Positions 50,462 to 59,038 of a stretch of 64,000 bases of DNA are shown here, piece by piece. Numbering within the stretch: the stretch's first letter is position 1; every line of letters starts with the position of its first letter. The translations under genes and the position numbers were made by a program. The notes under the pieces were generated by a model that saw nothing but the letters and a program-made list of their open reading frames with translations, had not been told where the DNA came from and ran no database searches. Source of the DNA: Natronorubrum sulfidifaciens JCM 14089 (GTDB taxonomy: Archaea > Halobacteriota > Halobacteria > Halobacteriales > Natrialbaceae); NCBI RefSeq assembly GCF_000337735.1, contig NZ_AOHX01000037.1, positions 62,001 through 126,000 of the forward strand, written 5' to 3'.

Positions 50462-51892
50462 ATGACAGGCCGGCAGGCGGCAGCCGTCGCGTTCCTCGCC
50501 GAGACACTCGAGCGACTCGGCATCATCGACAGCGAGCGGTTTCGGCCGACGGTCGACCTCGCGTGGCCACGGATCGTCACCGGCTTTGCGATCATGTCCA
50601 AGCAGACGGCCGACCTCGCGATGGTCGGCATCGCCGTCGGAACGGCTGGCACGGCAGGGCTTGCCTTTGCGCTCGCGTTCTGGGAGATCGTGACGATGCT
50701 CGGGCTCGGACTGGCCGGCGGGACCGTCAGTCTCGTCTCACAGAACTACGGCGGCGAGCAGACCGAGCGGGCCACGCTCGTCGTGAAACAGAGCATCCTG
50801 CTCACCGTTGCACTCGCGATTCCCATTGCGGCCGTTTTCGCCCTCTTTGCCGAGTCGTTGATCGGGCTGTTCGGTGCCGGACCGGCGTCGCTCGCCCACG
50901 GGAGCACCTACCTCGTTTACGTCGCACCGGCTGTCCTGTTCGAACTGCTCAATCTGGTCGCCAGTCGAACCTATACGGGCGTCGGCGACACGTTCACCGA
51001 GATGGTCGCCCGCGCCGGCGGGGCCGTGCTCAACATCGTTCTCAGTGCGACGCTCATCTTCGGCTTCGGGCTCGGCGTCGCCGGCGCAGCGATCGGGACC
51101 TCCGTCTCGACGGGCTTTGTCACGCTCGTCCTCGCGTGGGGGATGCTCGGACGGTCTTACGGCGTCCTCGGGATGGAACCCAGCCCGGTTCCAGTGACGC
51201 TTTCGGGCTCGTGGCTCGAGCCGACGCTGTTGCGCCAAGTGGTCGAAATCTCGGCGCCGGAGATCGGCCGTCGACTGGCACAGGGGATCGTCGTCTTCCC
51301 GCTGTTGTGGATCGCCGCCACCTTCGGCCCGGTTGTCGTCACCGCCCTCGAGGTCGGCCGTCGGGTTCGGAGCCTGATCAACGGCGTCAACTGGGGGCTC
51401 TCGCTGGCCGCGAGTTCGCTCGTGGGCCAACACCTCGGCGCAGGCGACGAGGACGAAGCCGGCGCGTACGGCGCGGCGATCATCCGACTCGCCATCGTCT
51501 GTTACACCGTGTTGGCCGTGCTGGTCGTCGTCTTCGCCGAACCGATCGCGAGCCTGTTCGTCTCCGGGAGCGAGGAACTCGCGCTGGCGGCCACGTTCGT
51601 CGCCGTTGGCGCGGTCAGTTCGATCGGCTTCGGGATCGACGGCGCTGCCGCGGGCGCGTTGCTCGGTGCCGGCGATACGCGCCTGCCGTTCGTCGCCTCG
51701 CTCGTCGGCCGGTACGCCTTTGCGCTCCCGGCGGCCGCGCTGGGACTCGTCACGCCGCTGGGAATTGGCGGCCTCTATCTCGCCTTGCTGCTCGAGACGG
51801 CCGTCCCCGGCGGGATCACCTACTGGCTGTTCCGGCGGGGCCGTTGGAAAGTCGTGAGTCGGCGCTATCGGCCAGCGGCGGAGGCCGACTGA
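50462..51892 (+). CDS. MATE family efflux transporter
   Basis: Multidrug and toxin extrusion protein of 476 residues with twelve predicted membrane segments in two six-helix halves. The first half has LGLGLAGGTVSLVSQNYGG, the second PLLWIAATFGPVVVTALEVGRR and SLVGQHLGAGDEDEA, the classic MATE Q-x-x-G-A block. An N-terminal tail of about 45 residues is longer than usual. The ATG at 50462 is the first in frame. It exports drugs by Na+ or H+ antiport; the cargo is unknown. It follows the geranylgeranyl reductase gene on the same strand. Confidence 0.93.
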   Translation: MTGRQAAAVAFLAETLERLGIIDSERFRPTVDLAWPRIVTGFAIMSKQTADLAMVGIAVGTAGTAGLAFALAFWEIVTMLGLGLAGGTVSLVSQNYGGEQTERATLVVKQSILLTVALAIPIAAVFALFAESLIGLFGAGPASLAHGSTYLVYVAPAVLFELLNLVASRTYTGVGDTFTEMVARAGGAVLNIVLSATLIFGFGLGVAGAAIGTSVSTGFVTLVLAWGMLGRSYGVLGMEPSPVPVTLSGSWLEPTLLRQVVEISAPEIGRRLAQGIVVFPLLWIAATFGPVVVTALEVGRRVRSLINGVNWGLSLAASSLVGQHLGAGDEDEAGAYGAAIIRLAIVCYTVLAVLVVVFAEPIASLFVSGSEELALAATFVAVGAVSSIGFGIDGAAAGALLGAGDTRLPFVASLVGRYAFALPAAALGLVTPLGIGGLYLALLLETAVPGGITYWLFRRGRWKVVSRRYRPAAEAD

Positions 51893-51915
51893 GGCTGCCA
51901 CGGGGACTGACGGAG

Positions 51916-53346
51916 TCAGGTGTCGTCGCCGTTGCCGGCTGACGGGGTGATCGTTCCGAACAGGTTTTCGGGATCGTACTTCGATTTGATCTCGAGCAGT
52001 CGCTCGTAGTTGTCGCCAAAGCGTAGTTTGGCAGGGTCTTCGTTCATCCCCGGAAAGTTGCCGTAGCTTCCCGACGCAACATCCAGCGCCGCCGCGTCGG
52101 CGATCCCGTCGCGTCCCCAGGCGACGTTCGCGTCGTCGTCGGCTTCGTCCTCCCAGTTGGCCTCGAAGTTGAGCATGTACGGCTTGTCCCGGTGCCAGAA
52201 CGCGGTCGCGTCCTGTGGCACCTCGGCAACTGCGCCACCGAGATGCCAGAGGTCGATCGTCGAGAGCGCCGACGGTGCTGACTCAGTGTACCGATCCATG
52301 ATGTCGACGACCTCGTCGGTAACGTCGGTCAGGAAGATCGACTTCCAGTAGTAACGCAGCCCGTCGGGGTAGTCCTCGTCGAGCATCGACTGCAGGTCGG
52401 CGTATTCCATCGGCCCGCTGAGATCAGCGATCGGCGTCGCACTCGAGCGTAGCGGCTCGAAGACGCCGTCGGCCTCGAGGTCGCCACGAGCCGTCCCGAG
52501 CATTGCGACGGCTGGCTCACCCCACATCTCCTCGGGGAACTCCTCGAGGTCGGGGACGTGCGCGGTGAACACGAGCACACCCGCCTCCCGTGGCGCGTCG
52601 TCGGTCCACTCGAGGAATCGAGCCATCACGTCGGCTATCTCCTCGGCGTGGAACCAGACGAAAAAGGCGTCCACCTCGGGGCCGACCTCGTGGAGGTCGA
52701 ACTCGAAGGACGTGACAACACCGAGCGTGCCGCCACCGCCGCGAAGCCCCCAGAACAGCTCTTCGTTTCGGTCGGCGCTGGCGGTGTGAACCTGCCCGTC
52801 GGCGGTCACGACGTCGACGCTTCGCAGGTTGTCCATCGCGAGCCCGTACTGGCGACTCAGGTGGCCGTAGCCGCCGTTGAGTGTGAGCCCCGCGACACCC
52901 GTCTCCGAGACGGCTCCAAGCGCCGTCGCCAGCCCGAACAGCTGTGTTTCGCGATCGACATCGCCGAGCGTCGCGCCACCCTCGACGCGAACGGTCCGTC
53001 GCTCACGGTCGACGCGCACGCCGTGCATCGGCGAGAGGTCGACGACGAGCCCGCCGTCACAGACGGCTGTCCCGGCGACGTTGTGGCCGCCGCACCGAAC
53101 CGCAAGCGGCAGGTCCTGCTCGCGGGCGAACGTCACCGCCGAAACGACATCGGCAGTGCCGGCACAGCGGGCGATGATCGCCGGATACTTGTCGATCATC
53201 CCGTTCCAGACCTGTCGCTCCCGTTCGTACTCCGGATCTGCTGGAAGGATCACGTCGCCGCCAACCCCCGTCTCGAACGACCGGACCGCACCGCCCGGGA
53301 GCTCGGCGAGCGCTTTCTCACCCGGATGTTTGCCAACTTGTGCCAT
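51916..53346 (-). CDS. FAD-binding berberine-bridge-type oxidoreductase
   Basis: A 476-residue oxidase with the PP-loop-free FAD_binding_4 domain (VRCGGHNVAGTAVCDGGLVVDLSPM; the His in GGHNVAG is the residue that often bonds the flavin covalently) and GGATLGDVDRET, GGYGHLSRQYG. The C-terminal domain ends with the berberine-bridge block NYERLLEIKSKYDPENLF. The ATG at 53346 is chosen. It is convergent with the MATE gene. Secondary-metabolite or sugar oxidation is possible; the substrate is unknown. Confidence 0.92.
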   Translation of the reverse strand: MAQVGKHPGEKALAELPGGAVRSFETGVGGDVILPADPEYERERQVWNGMIDKYPAIIARCAGTADVVSAVTFAREQDLPLAVRCGGHNVAGTAVCDGGLVVDLSPMHGVRVDRERRTVRVEGGATLGDVDRETQLFGLATALGAVSETGVAGLTLNGGYGHLSRQYGLAMDNLRSVDVVTADGQVHTASADRNEELFWGLRGGGGTLGVVTSFEFDLHEVGPEVDAFFVWFHAEEIADVMARFLEWTDDAPREAGVLVFTAHVPDLEEFPEEMWGEPAVAMLGTARGDLEADGVFEPLRSSATPIADLSGPMEYADLQSMLDEDYPDGLRYYWKSIFLTDVTDEVVDIMDRYTESAPSALSTIDLWHLGGAVAEVPQDATAFWHRDKPYMLNFEANWEDEADDDANVAWGRDGIADAAALDVASGSYGNFPGMNEDPAKLRFGDNYERLLEIKSKYDPENLFGTITPSAGNGDDT

Positions 53347-53439
53347 GATATGAGCTATGCCGCCAGTGATGATAAACCAGTTTTACTGCAGACGCGACGG
53401 TCCACCGCATCGACGTGACGAGCGCGCGACGGATCGGGA

Positions 53440-54747
53440 TCAGTCACCAGTGTCGCCGTGTTGCTCGGCGACGACGTACTGAACCTCGACGACCAGTGAT
53501 TCCTCGCTATGCTGGCTGATCGCCGCGTGGAGCCGTTCGGCGAGTCCCGGTTCCGGTCCGGGTGTCTGTCCAGTGACCGTGATGACGATCCGATCGACCG
53601 ACTGGATCGGGTAGTTGCCGTCGAGTTCGACCACGACATCGTCGACCTCGCGGGTCTCGTACTGTGGGTCGGCGAGCACCGTCTCAGCTTCCTCCTCGGC
53701 AACCGACTCGAGTTCAGTCGTGTGAAAGTCAAACAGGGTGATGCCAGCTAACGGGGCCGCCAACACCAGCAGCGCGATCCCGAAGATCGCCGCGTAGGTG
53801 TACGTCGGCGTCCGGGTCGGTGACACCTCGAACAACCCCTGCGGGCGGTAGCCGGCGATCCACAGGGTCGCCAGCGCGGCGAGGTTGATCGAGAGGACGT
53901 TGACGATCACGAGCACGGCGGCCCCGGTCGCCGCGCCGTACATCCCCCAGGCGACGGTGATGCCAACTGCAGCCGACGGCGGGATCAACGCGGCAGCGAT
54001 CATCACACCGACGATCGCCTCCGAAAACCCCCGCGTGAGACTCAGAATGCCGGCGATCCCGGCCCCGAGTGCGACCGCGAGCGAGAACAGGTTCGGCGCG
54101 ACTCGCTCTTGGAGTTCGGTGGCGACGACGATGTCGACGCCCGCCGGCTCGAGTCCCGCGAGCCGAGCGAGCGCCGCGAGGGCGATCGAAGCGACGATCA
54201 CCATCGTGACCCCGACGATCTGGTAGCTAAAGCCGGTCGATTTGAGCCGCTTGTCGCCCGTGACGATGCCGACGTTGGCCGCGAGTGCGGGTCCGAGCAG
54301 CGGCGCAATCACCATTGCCCCGATCACGACCGCTGGGGAATCAGCTAGGAGGCCGGCAGTGGCGACGACGGCGCTGATGAGCAACATGACGGCGTAGATC
54401 GGAAACGGCGGCGTGAGTTCGTCGGCTTTCGTTCGCAGGACTTGCCTCGAGGTGCGTGCCCCTGCTTGCCCGCCGTGGCTGTACTGTTCTCGGAGCGTCG
54501 AAAACTCCTCGGAGATCACCGTCTCGGCGTCGATCACGACGACGCTTGCATCCTCGCTGATCCCGGCTTGCCTGAGTCGATCGAGCACCGGTTCGACGGC
54601 TCGGGTCGGGATCGGAAATCGGACGACAGCGGTGTACCCCCGACCACTGGTTTCGTCGCTGACGACGTATTCGATACCTTCGTCCTCGAGAATGTCGATG
54701 ACGGCCTGTCGTTTCCCTTCGGGGACCGTTACCTCCAGATAGCGCAT
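53440..54747 (-). CDS. TIGR00341 (DUF389) family membrane protein
   Basis: A 435-residue protein with a cytoplasmic N-terminal ACT-like part (MRYLEVTVPEGKRQAVIDILEDEG and TRAVEPVLDRLRQAGI) and a membrane region of about six segments from residue 118. The core has LLADSPAVVIGAMVIAPLLGPALAANVGIVTGDKRL, typical of the family. The C-terminal third alternates a membrane-anchored stretch and a soluble part (VVVELDGNYPIQSVDRIVITVTG). Function is unknown. It lies upstream of the berberine-bridge gene on the same strand. Confidence 0.9.
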   Translation of the reverse strand: MRYLEVTVPEGKRQAVIDILEDEGIEYVVSDETSGRGYTAVVRFPIPTRAVEPVLDRLRQAGISEDASVVVIDAETVISEEFSTLREQYSHGGQAGARTSRQVLRTKADELTPPFPIYAVMLLISAVVATAGLLADSPAVVIGAMVIAPLLGPALAANVGIVTGDKRLKSTGFSYQIVGVTMVIVASIALAALARLAGLEPAGVDIVVATELQERVAPNLFSLAVALGAGIAGILSLTRGFSEAIVGVMIAAALIPPSAAVGITVAWGMYGAATGAAVLVIVNVLSINLAALATLWIAGYRPQGLFEVSPTRTPTYTYAAIFGIALLVLAAPLAGITLFDFHTTELESVAEEEAETVLADPQYETREVDDVVVELDGNYPIQSVDRIVITVTGQTPGPEPGLAERLHAAISQHSEESLVVEVQYVVAEQHGDTGD

Positions 54748-54822
54748 ACAGGACCGACCATGGTGCTGCCAATAATACTGCGGGAGGCCGGTCGTGGTGG
54801 GGAACGGCGTCTCGCTGTCGAG

Positions 54823-55920
54823 CTACTGGTATGCTGGCAGTCGCCCCGACCGATCCGAGCCCTCGACGAACGGCAACGCGGTGACGGTGGCGGGCACCTC
54901 CTCGCCGCCAACACGAACCGTCAGCGCCTCGCTTTCGAGGCCGTAGTCGACGAGTGCGAGCGCGATAACCGACTCGAGCGACGGACTCTCGCCGGCGCGC
55001 GTAACCTCGCCGACGGACGCATCGCCATCGAAAACGGCTGCGCCGGATTCAGGGACCGCGGCGTCGTCCGCCTCGAGCGTCAGACCGACGAGTTTCCGAC
55101 TGGGCTGGCCGCGGTTCTCGACGCGGGAGACGACCTCCTGTCCGACGTAACAGCCCTTCTCGAAGTCCAGTGCGGCTCGCAGGCCGAGGACGTTCGGGAG
55201 CGTTCCCTCGAGTTCGGTTTCAAAGAGCGGTGAGCCGGCCTCGAGCGCGAGACTCTCGAAGGTTCGGTAGCCGAAGGGGGCGGCGTTCAACCCCTGATTC
55301 AGAAGGGTGTCGTAGACGGCTTCGGCGTCGTTGGCCGCACAGATCACCTCGTAGCTCTCCTCGCCGGTGAGGGCGTCGGTGCGGATGACGGAGACGCCTT
55401 CGTCGCCCATCGTCCCGCGGACGAACGAGTAGCGCTCGTCGGGCGAGGCGGCACCGTTGAGGACGCTGGCGATCTTTTCTGTCGCGTTGGGGCCGTGAAT
55501 CCCGAAGATCGCGTAGTCGTCGGTTGCGACTCGGATGTCGACGTCTTGGATGAAGACTTTCTCTCCCCACTCTTCTGCCAGCGGTTCGGCTTCGGCTGGC
55601 GGCGTAAACAGCAACAGTCGCTCGCCGGCGTTGTAGACGTAGAGTTCCACCTCGATCCCGCCCTGTGGATCGAGAACGAGCGCATAACAGCCCTGTCCGT
55701 CCTCGGCGGGGACGCGATTCGAGACGACGTTGTCGACGTACTCGAGGCGATCCTCGCCCTCGATGACGACGACGCCGTAGGCGCACTCGAGTAAGCCGAC
55801 GCCGTTGCGGACCGCGAGATGTGTTCGCTCGGGTCGGCCGAAGTGTTCGACGATCGTTCGCCCGTCGCGCTCGCCGAACGTCGCGCCGTGGTCGGCGTGA
55901 ATGGACTCGATGACGCTCAT
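54823..55920 (-). CDS. YgfZ/GcvT-domain folate-binding protein
   Basis: A 365-residue aminomethyltransferase-fold protein. The YgfZ signature KGCYVGQE (about residues 257-264) is intact, and the N-terminal block EYVDNVVSNRVPAEDGQGCYALVLDPQGGIEVELYVYNAGE is typical. YgfZ proteins use tetrahydrofolate in Fe-S cluster assembly or repair, which is the likely role here; a glycine-cleavage T protein would normally have different context. The ATG at 55920 is used. It shares a strand with the TIGR00341 gene 75 bases downstream. Confidence 0.9.
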   Translation of the reverse strand: MSVIESIHADHGATFGERDGRTIVEHFGRPERTHLAVRNGVGLLECAYGVVVIEGEDRLEYVDNVVSNRVPAEDGQGCYALVLDPQGGIEVELYVYNAGERLLLFTPPAEAEPLAEEWGEKVFIQDVDIRVATDDYAIFGIHGPNATEKIASVLNGAASPDERYSFVRGTMGDEGVSVIRTDALTGEESYEVICAANDAEAVYDTLLNQGLNAAPFGYRTFESLALEAGSPLFETELEGTLPNVLGLRAALDFEKGCYVGQEVVSRVENRGQPSRKLVGLTLEADDAAVPESGAAVFDGDASVGEVTRAGESPSLESVIALALVDYGLESEALTVRVGGEEVPATVTALPFVEGSDRSGRLPAYQ

Positions 55921-55959
55921 GCCTTCTCCCTCGGGCCTGACCCCCTCAGGCGTTTCGAT

Positions 55960-56259
55960 TCAAAACGGCAACCGCTCGCGAAGCCACTCGCTGATCGACT
56001 GCTCGTCGTCCTCGTCGGTCGGAATTTCGGGGACGACCCGTTCGTCGGGTTTGATGACGGTCTCGGTGTGATCCGACTCGACGACGATCAGATCGTCCTG
56101 TTTGAGCGTCGAGAGGGCACGCTCTAAGTCGTCGATATCGACTTCGACAGCGGCACGGAGTTCGAAGACGGTCATCCCGTCTTCGGTCCGGTCGACGAGT
56201 TCGTCGAGGACCGCCACCTCAGTCGATTCCCGATCCCGAAACTCCCGCTTTGCTCTCAT
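55960..56259 (-). CDS. small winged-helix protein (DUF6432-like)
   Basis: A 99-residue protein recognised from memory as a haloarchaeal family (DUF6432). A helix-turn-helix is visible in EVAVLDELVDRTEDGMTVFELRAAVEVDIDDLERALSTLKQDDLIVVES (about residues 14-62), with a short wing. It may be a small DNA-binding regulator. The C-terminal tail (SISEWLRERLPF) is typical. It lies upstream of the YgfZ-like gene on the same strand with a 39-base gap, so the two may be co-transcribed. Confidence 0.75.
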   Translation of the reverse strand: MRAKREFRDRESTEVAVLDELVDRTEDGMTVFELRAAVEVDIDDLERALSTLKQDDLIVVESDHTETVIKPDERVVPEIPTDEDDEQSISEWLRERLPF

Positions 56260-56384
56260 CCGTCTACGTATTCAACGACCGGGGATTTGACGTTTGCCGT
56301 TTTTCCGGTGGCCGACAACGGAACCGGCCGTTCGGGGACAACAACGTAGTGTGCTGTCACGAAGACGTTCCGACAGGCAGTACG

Positions 56385-56393
56385 TTTTTTATG
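56385..56393 (+). promoter_or_regulatory. TATA-like box of the zinc-ribbon protein gene
   Basis: TTTTTTATG is centred about 27 bases before the ATG at 56417, favouring that ATG over an in-frame ATG at 56396. Confidence 0.5.
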
Positions 56394-56416
56394 CGATGAC
56401 TGGGAACGGTGAGACA

Positions 56417-57448
56417 ATGGTCCTGCGATGTTCGCTGCTCGGACACGACTACGGTGAGGCCGATGTCGAACGCGAGCGCGAAGAACGGGGCAGTGAAGTC
56501 GTCGTCACCGTCCAGGAGTACGAAGAGTGTGTCCGCTGTGGCGAGCGCAACGTCATCAGCGAGAACACCGAGATAACGAGTCTCTCCATGGAGGCGGCCG
56601 CCGACTCACGCGCCACCGAGGAAGAACCCGAGCCAGACACGACTGCCGACGCTGTCGAAACACCACCCGATGTGGCCCCCGAAGCCGATGCGTCGACGGA
56701 ACTCCACGACGACGAGGACGATGCCGAGTTCATCGACGCCGATGCTGACGCTGATGCCGAGTTTATCGACGCTGACAGTGACGTCGACGACGAGACCGAC
56801 CCCGAAGCGCCGCCCGCGAACACGGCCGCCGACGACGAGGATGCGCTCGAGATCCCGACCGACGAACACGGTGAGCCGGTGACCGACGACGGTGAAATCT
56901 TATCGGACGACACGGAGTCCCAACCCACTCGTGACCGCGAACACGGCGAGTGGCCGGACTCAGAAGACGTCGGCCCACCGCTCGGAGCCGAAAACGAGCC
57001 GGCGGGATGGCCGGACGACGAGCCCGAACACACTGCAGCCGATGCGGCCACCGAGACCGACGCCGAGCGTCTCGACGCCGACGTGACGGATGACGGAATC
57101 GTCCTCGAGAACGATTCCGGGAGCGACTCCGGGCCACTGGGCGAGTCGGCTGCAGCAGCGGACGCCAGAACGGTCACGACCGAGCCGCCAACGGCTGACA
57201 CACAGTCCGACGCAGACGCCGAGGCGGGGACGGAGACCGACGCTGGAAGTGGAATCGAGCGGGCGGGGTCCGCGCCGGTCCCCGGCGAAAGCAATACCAC
57301 ACAGGACGCCGGGCCAACGGAACTGTACTGTCCGCGGTGTGAGTACGTCGCGGCCGACAACCGAACCTCGCTGCGCACCGGCGATATCTGTCCCGACTGT
57401 CGAAAGGGCTATCTCGGCAACCGAGAGCGCCAGTATGGTGATCGCTGA
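56417..57448 (+). CDS. zinc-ribbon protein with long acidic linker (DUF7093-like)
   Basis: A 343-residue haloarchaeal protein. An N-terminal part (MVLRCSLLGHDYG and YEECVRCGERNV, Cys near 5, 37 and 40) and a C-terminal zinc ribbon (YCPRCEY and CPDCRKGY) are joined by about 230 residues of Asp/Glu/Ala/Thr-rich disordered sequence. The linker contains a tandem repeat AEFIDADADAD-AEFIDADSDVD. Recognised from memory as a haloarchaeal family (DUF7093). Binding to a nucleic-acid or protein partner is plausible but not shown. Confidence 0.75.
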   Translation: MVLRCSLLGHDYGEADVEREREERGSEVVVTVQEYEECVRCGERNVISENTEITSLSMEAAADSRATEEEPEPDTTADAVETPPDVAPEADASTELHDDEDDAEFIDADADADAEFIDADSDVDDETDPEAPPANTAADDEDALEIPTDEHGEPVTDDGEILSDDTESQPTRDREHGEWPDSEDVGPPLGAENEPAGWPDDEPEHTAADAATETDAERLDADVTDDGIVLENDSGSDSGPLGESAAAADARTVTTEPPTADTQSDADAEAGTETDAGSGIERAGSAPVPGESNTTQDAGPTELYCPRCEYVAADNRTSLRTGDICPDCRKGYLGNRERQYGDR

Positions 57449-57679
57449 GCCGAGTTATCTACCAGTCGCACAGTTGCCATGTCTGCGGGTGTGCACTGAC
57501 GGCCAGTCGCGACAAGAGTCATTCCTATTCGGTTCCGACGGGTCGCTTGCCTCGAGGCACAGCCACATCGTCTCTCGAAATGTGAGACACGTGTGCGGCG
57601 TCACCACCCTACTCAAACCCCGTTTGTCGGCTGCGTCGGTATGAAAAGAGGTAAACAGTCCGCCGTGTATCACCAATCC

Positions 57680-58063
57680 ATGAAGGAGTACAAAATGCGC
57701 CGCGGCGAGTATCTCGAGGAGCGAATTCCCGATATGGAATCGACGATCGAGGACTACTTCGGCCCGATCACTGAGACCGAGGAGTACAAGGGGAGCGAAC
57801 TCTACGTCATCGGCGAACCCGACAACCCCGTCTTCGAAAAGGTCGTCGCTGGAACCGTCGAGTACTCCGGCAAAAAGGACAAACTCGGCGTCGAGTTCTA
57901 CGAGCGTGACCCCACCGAACTCGGTCCGGACGAACTCGAGGCCGCCGGTGAAGCCGTCGACGCGAAAAACAGCTTCCTGCTCGAGGCGACCGGTCGTGAC
58001 GCCAAATCCCGCCGCGAGTCGATGAAACGACAGGTCGAAGACGACCCTGATCACGACTTCTAA
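57680..58063 (+). CDS. DUF5611 family protein
   Basis: A 127-residue haloarchaeal protein: MKEYKMRRGEYLEERIPDMESTIEDYFG, then YVIGEPDNPVFEKVVAGTVEYSGKKDKLGVEFYERDP, and a C-terminal helix (AAGEAVDAKNSFLLEATGRDAKSRRESMKRQVEDD). The fold may be a beta-barrel followed by a helix. Function unknown. The ATG at 57680 is the family-like start; an in-frame ATG at 57641 and a GTG at 57593 lie upstream. Its TAA stop is followed at once by a palindromic repeat. Confidence 0.85.
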   Translation: MKEYKMRRGEYLEERIPDMESTIEDYFGPITETEEYKGSELYVIGEPDNPVFEKVVAGTVEYSGKKDKLGVEFYERDPTELGPDELEAAGEAVDAKNSFLLEATGRDAKSRRESMKRQVEDDPDHDF

Positions 58064-58169
58064 TACTATCGGACAGCAGTCAGTGAGACGTCGGTCGCGA
58101 AGTCGCGGCCGTCCTCGGGGATCGGCCGCAGTCGCGCGCCCGATCGTCAACTCGTGCTGTTCGCCAGTA
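58064..58169 (+). repeat. dispersed palindromic element, copy B (expanded)
   Basis: Starts TACTATCGGACAGCAGTCAGTGAGACGTCGGTCGCGAAGTCGCGGCCG, as in copies A and C, but then carries about 30 extra bases before the right arm GCTGTTCGCCAGTA. The arms match at 10 of 13 positions. It begins directly after the DUF5611 stop codon, between convergent genes, 13 bases from the stop of the lipoprotein gene. Confidence 0.75.
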
Positions 58170-58181
58170 TCACTCGTCGGT

Positions 58182-58625
58182 CTACGGCGAGTCAGACACT
58201 GAGACGAGTCCGGCACCCGAGCTTCGGTAGACGAGGTCGGCGATATCCCCGGCCTCGAGGGCGTTGAAATCCTCCCGGACGAGCGTCGTATGCCGACAGT
58301 CGCCGTCGTCGACGTCACAGCCGCGAATCCGGTACTCGACGATCTCGAACTCGGCTTGGAGGCGTGCGGCGAGCGCGTCGGTGATCTCGAGGGGGTCGTC
58401 GGGGCCGAGCTCACCAGCCAGTGACTCGTGGAGGTCGTCGTGATAGTACGGGCCCGTGTCCGGATCGTACCGTCTCACAGCCACGTCGATCGGGTCGGCC
58501 GTCTCGCGGGGGTGGGCGCGGACGTACTTCTGGACGACCTCGACGCGATCGGCGAGTCCGAGACGAGTCGCACACCCGGCGACTGTCATCGCCACGCCAC
58601 CGCTAAGGAACGCACGGCGCTTCAC
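58182..58625 (-). CDS. hypothetical Tat lipoprotein
   Basis: A 147-residue protein with a short twin-arginine-type signal: MKRRAFLSGGVAMTVAGC, a lipobox ending at Cys18, then a mature acidic domain of about 125 residues (VEVVQKYVRAHPRETADPIDVAVRRYDPDTGPYYHDDLHESL). A Cys pair, CDVDDGDC, lies near residue 105. No homologue is recognised. The ATG at 58625 is used. It is convergent with the DUF5611 gene across repeat copy B, and divergent from a two-segment membrane protein. Confidence 0.75.
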   Translation of the reverse strand: MKRRAFLSGGVAMTVAGCATRLGLADRVEVVQKYVRAHPRETADPIDVAVRRYDPDTGPYYHDDLHESLAGELGPDDPLEITDALAARLQAEFEIVEYRIRGCDVDDGDCRHTTLVREDFNALEAGDIADLVYRSSGAGLVSVSDSP

Positions 58626-58711
58626 GATGAGACGCTTCGTGGCGCAGCGTCGAGTAGTTTTCCCGGGCGAGTTCGAAACGGCTATTACGACAACGTCGAA
58701 TCTCCCGGGTG

Positions 58712-58882
58712 ATGGATCTCGCTGGATTTCTCGCCGCGACGCTCGTCGCCCATATCGGTTTTGCGGTCTTCATCACTGCACACGCTGCGTTGACCGACAC
58801 CGATGCCGGCAACTGGCCGTATATTACGCTCGCACTGGGGCTTGCAGGCGTCGCTGGCTACTTCTTCTACGACGAACTGTAA
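58712..58882 (+). CDS. small two-segment membrane protein
   Basis: A 56-residue ORF, MDLAGFLAATLVAHIGFAVF to YFFYDEL. Hydrophobic segments at about 4-23 and 36-52 are joined by a short loop with Asp and Thr (HAALTDTDAGNWP). CTATTACG, centred about 27 bases before the ATG at 58712, is a plausible leaderless promoter. It is short, but codon use and the two clean membrane segments support it. A palindromic repeat follows 44 bases after the stop. Confidence 0.68.
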   Translation: MDLAGFLAATLVAHIGFAVFITAHAALTDTDAGNWPYITLALGLAGVAGYFFYDEL

Positions 58883-58926
58883 TCGCCCCACGCTCACTCG
58901 AGCGACGATCTGTCGCCGGACACTGT

Positions 58927-59001
58927 TACTGTCGGACAGCCGTCAGTGAGATGTCGGCCGCGACTTCGCGACCGATCTTCGAATCGTGCTGTCCGACAGT
59001 A
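58927..59001 (+). repeat. dispersed palindromic element, copy C (best conserved)
   Basis: A 75-base unit with perfect 14-base inverted termini, TACTGTCGGACAGC and GCTGTCCGACAGTA. Internal hairpins are CGCGA-CTT-CGCG and CGATCTTCGAATCG. It lies between convergent genes, 37 bases past the 3' end of pitA. The sequence matches copy A almost throughout and copy B in the left half. Confidence 0.88.
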
Positions 59002-59038
59002 TGAAACGAGTCGATCGGAACCGGACAGCGAGCCTCGC

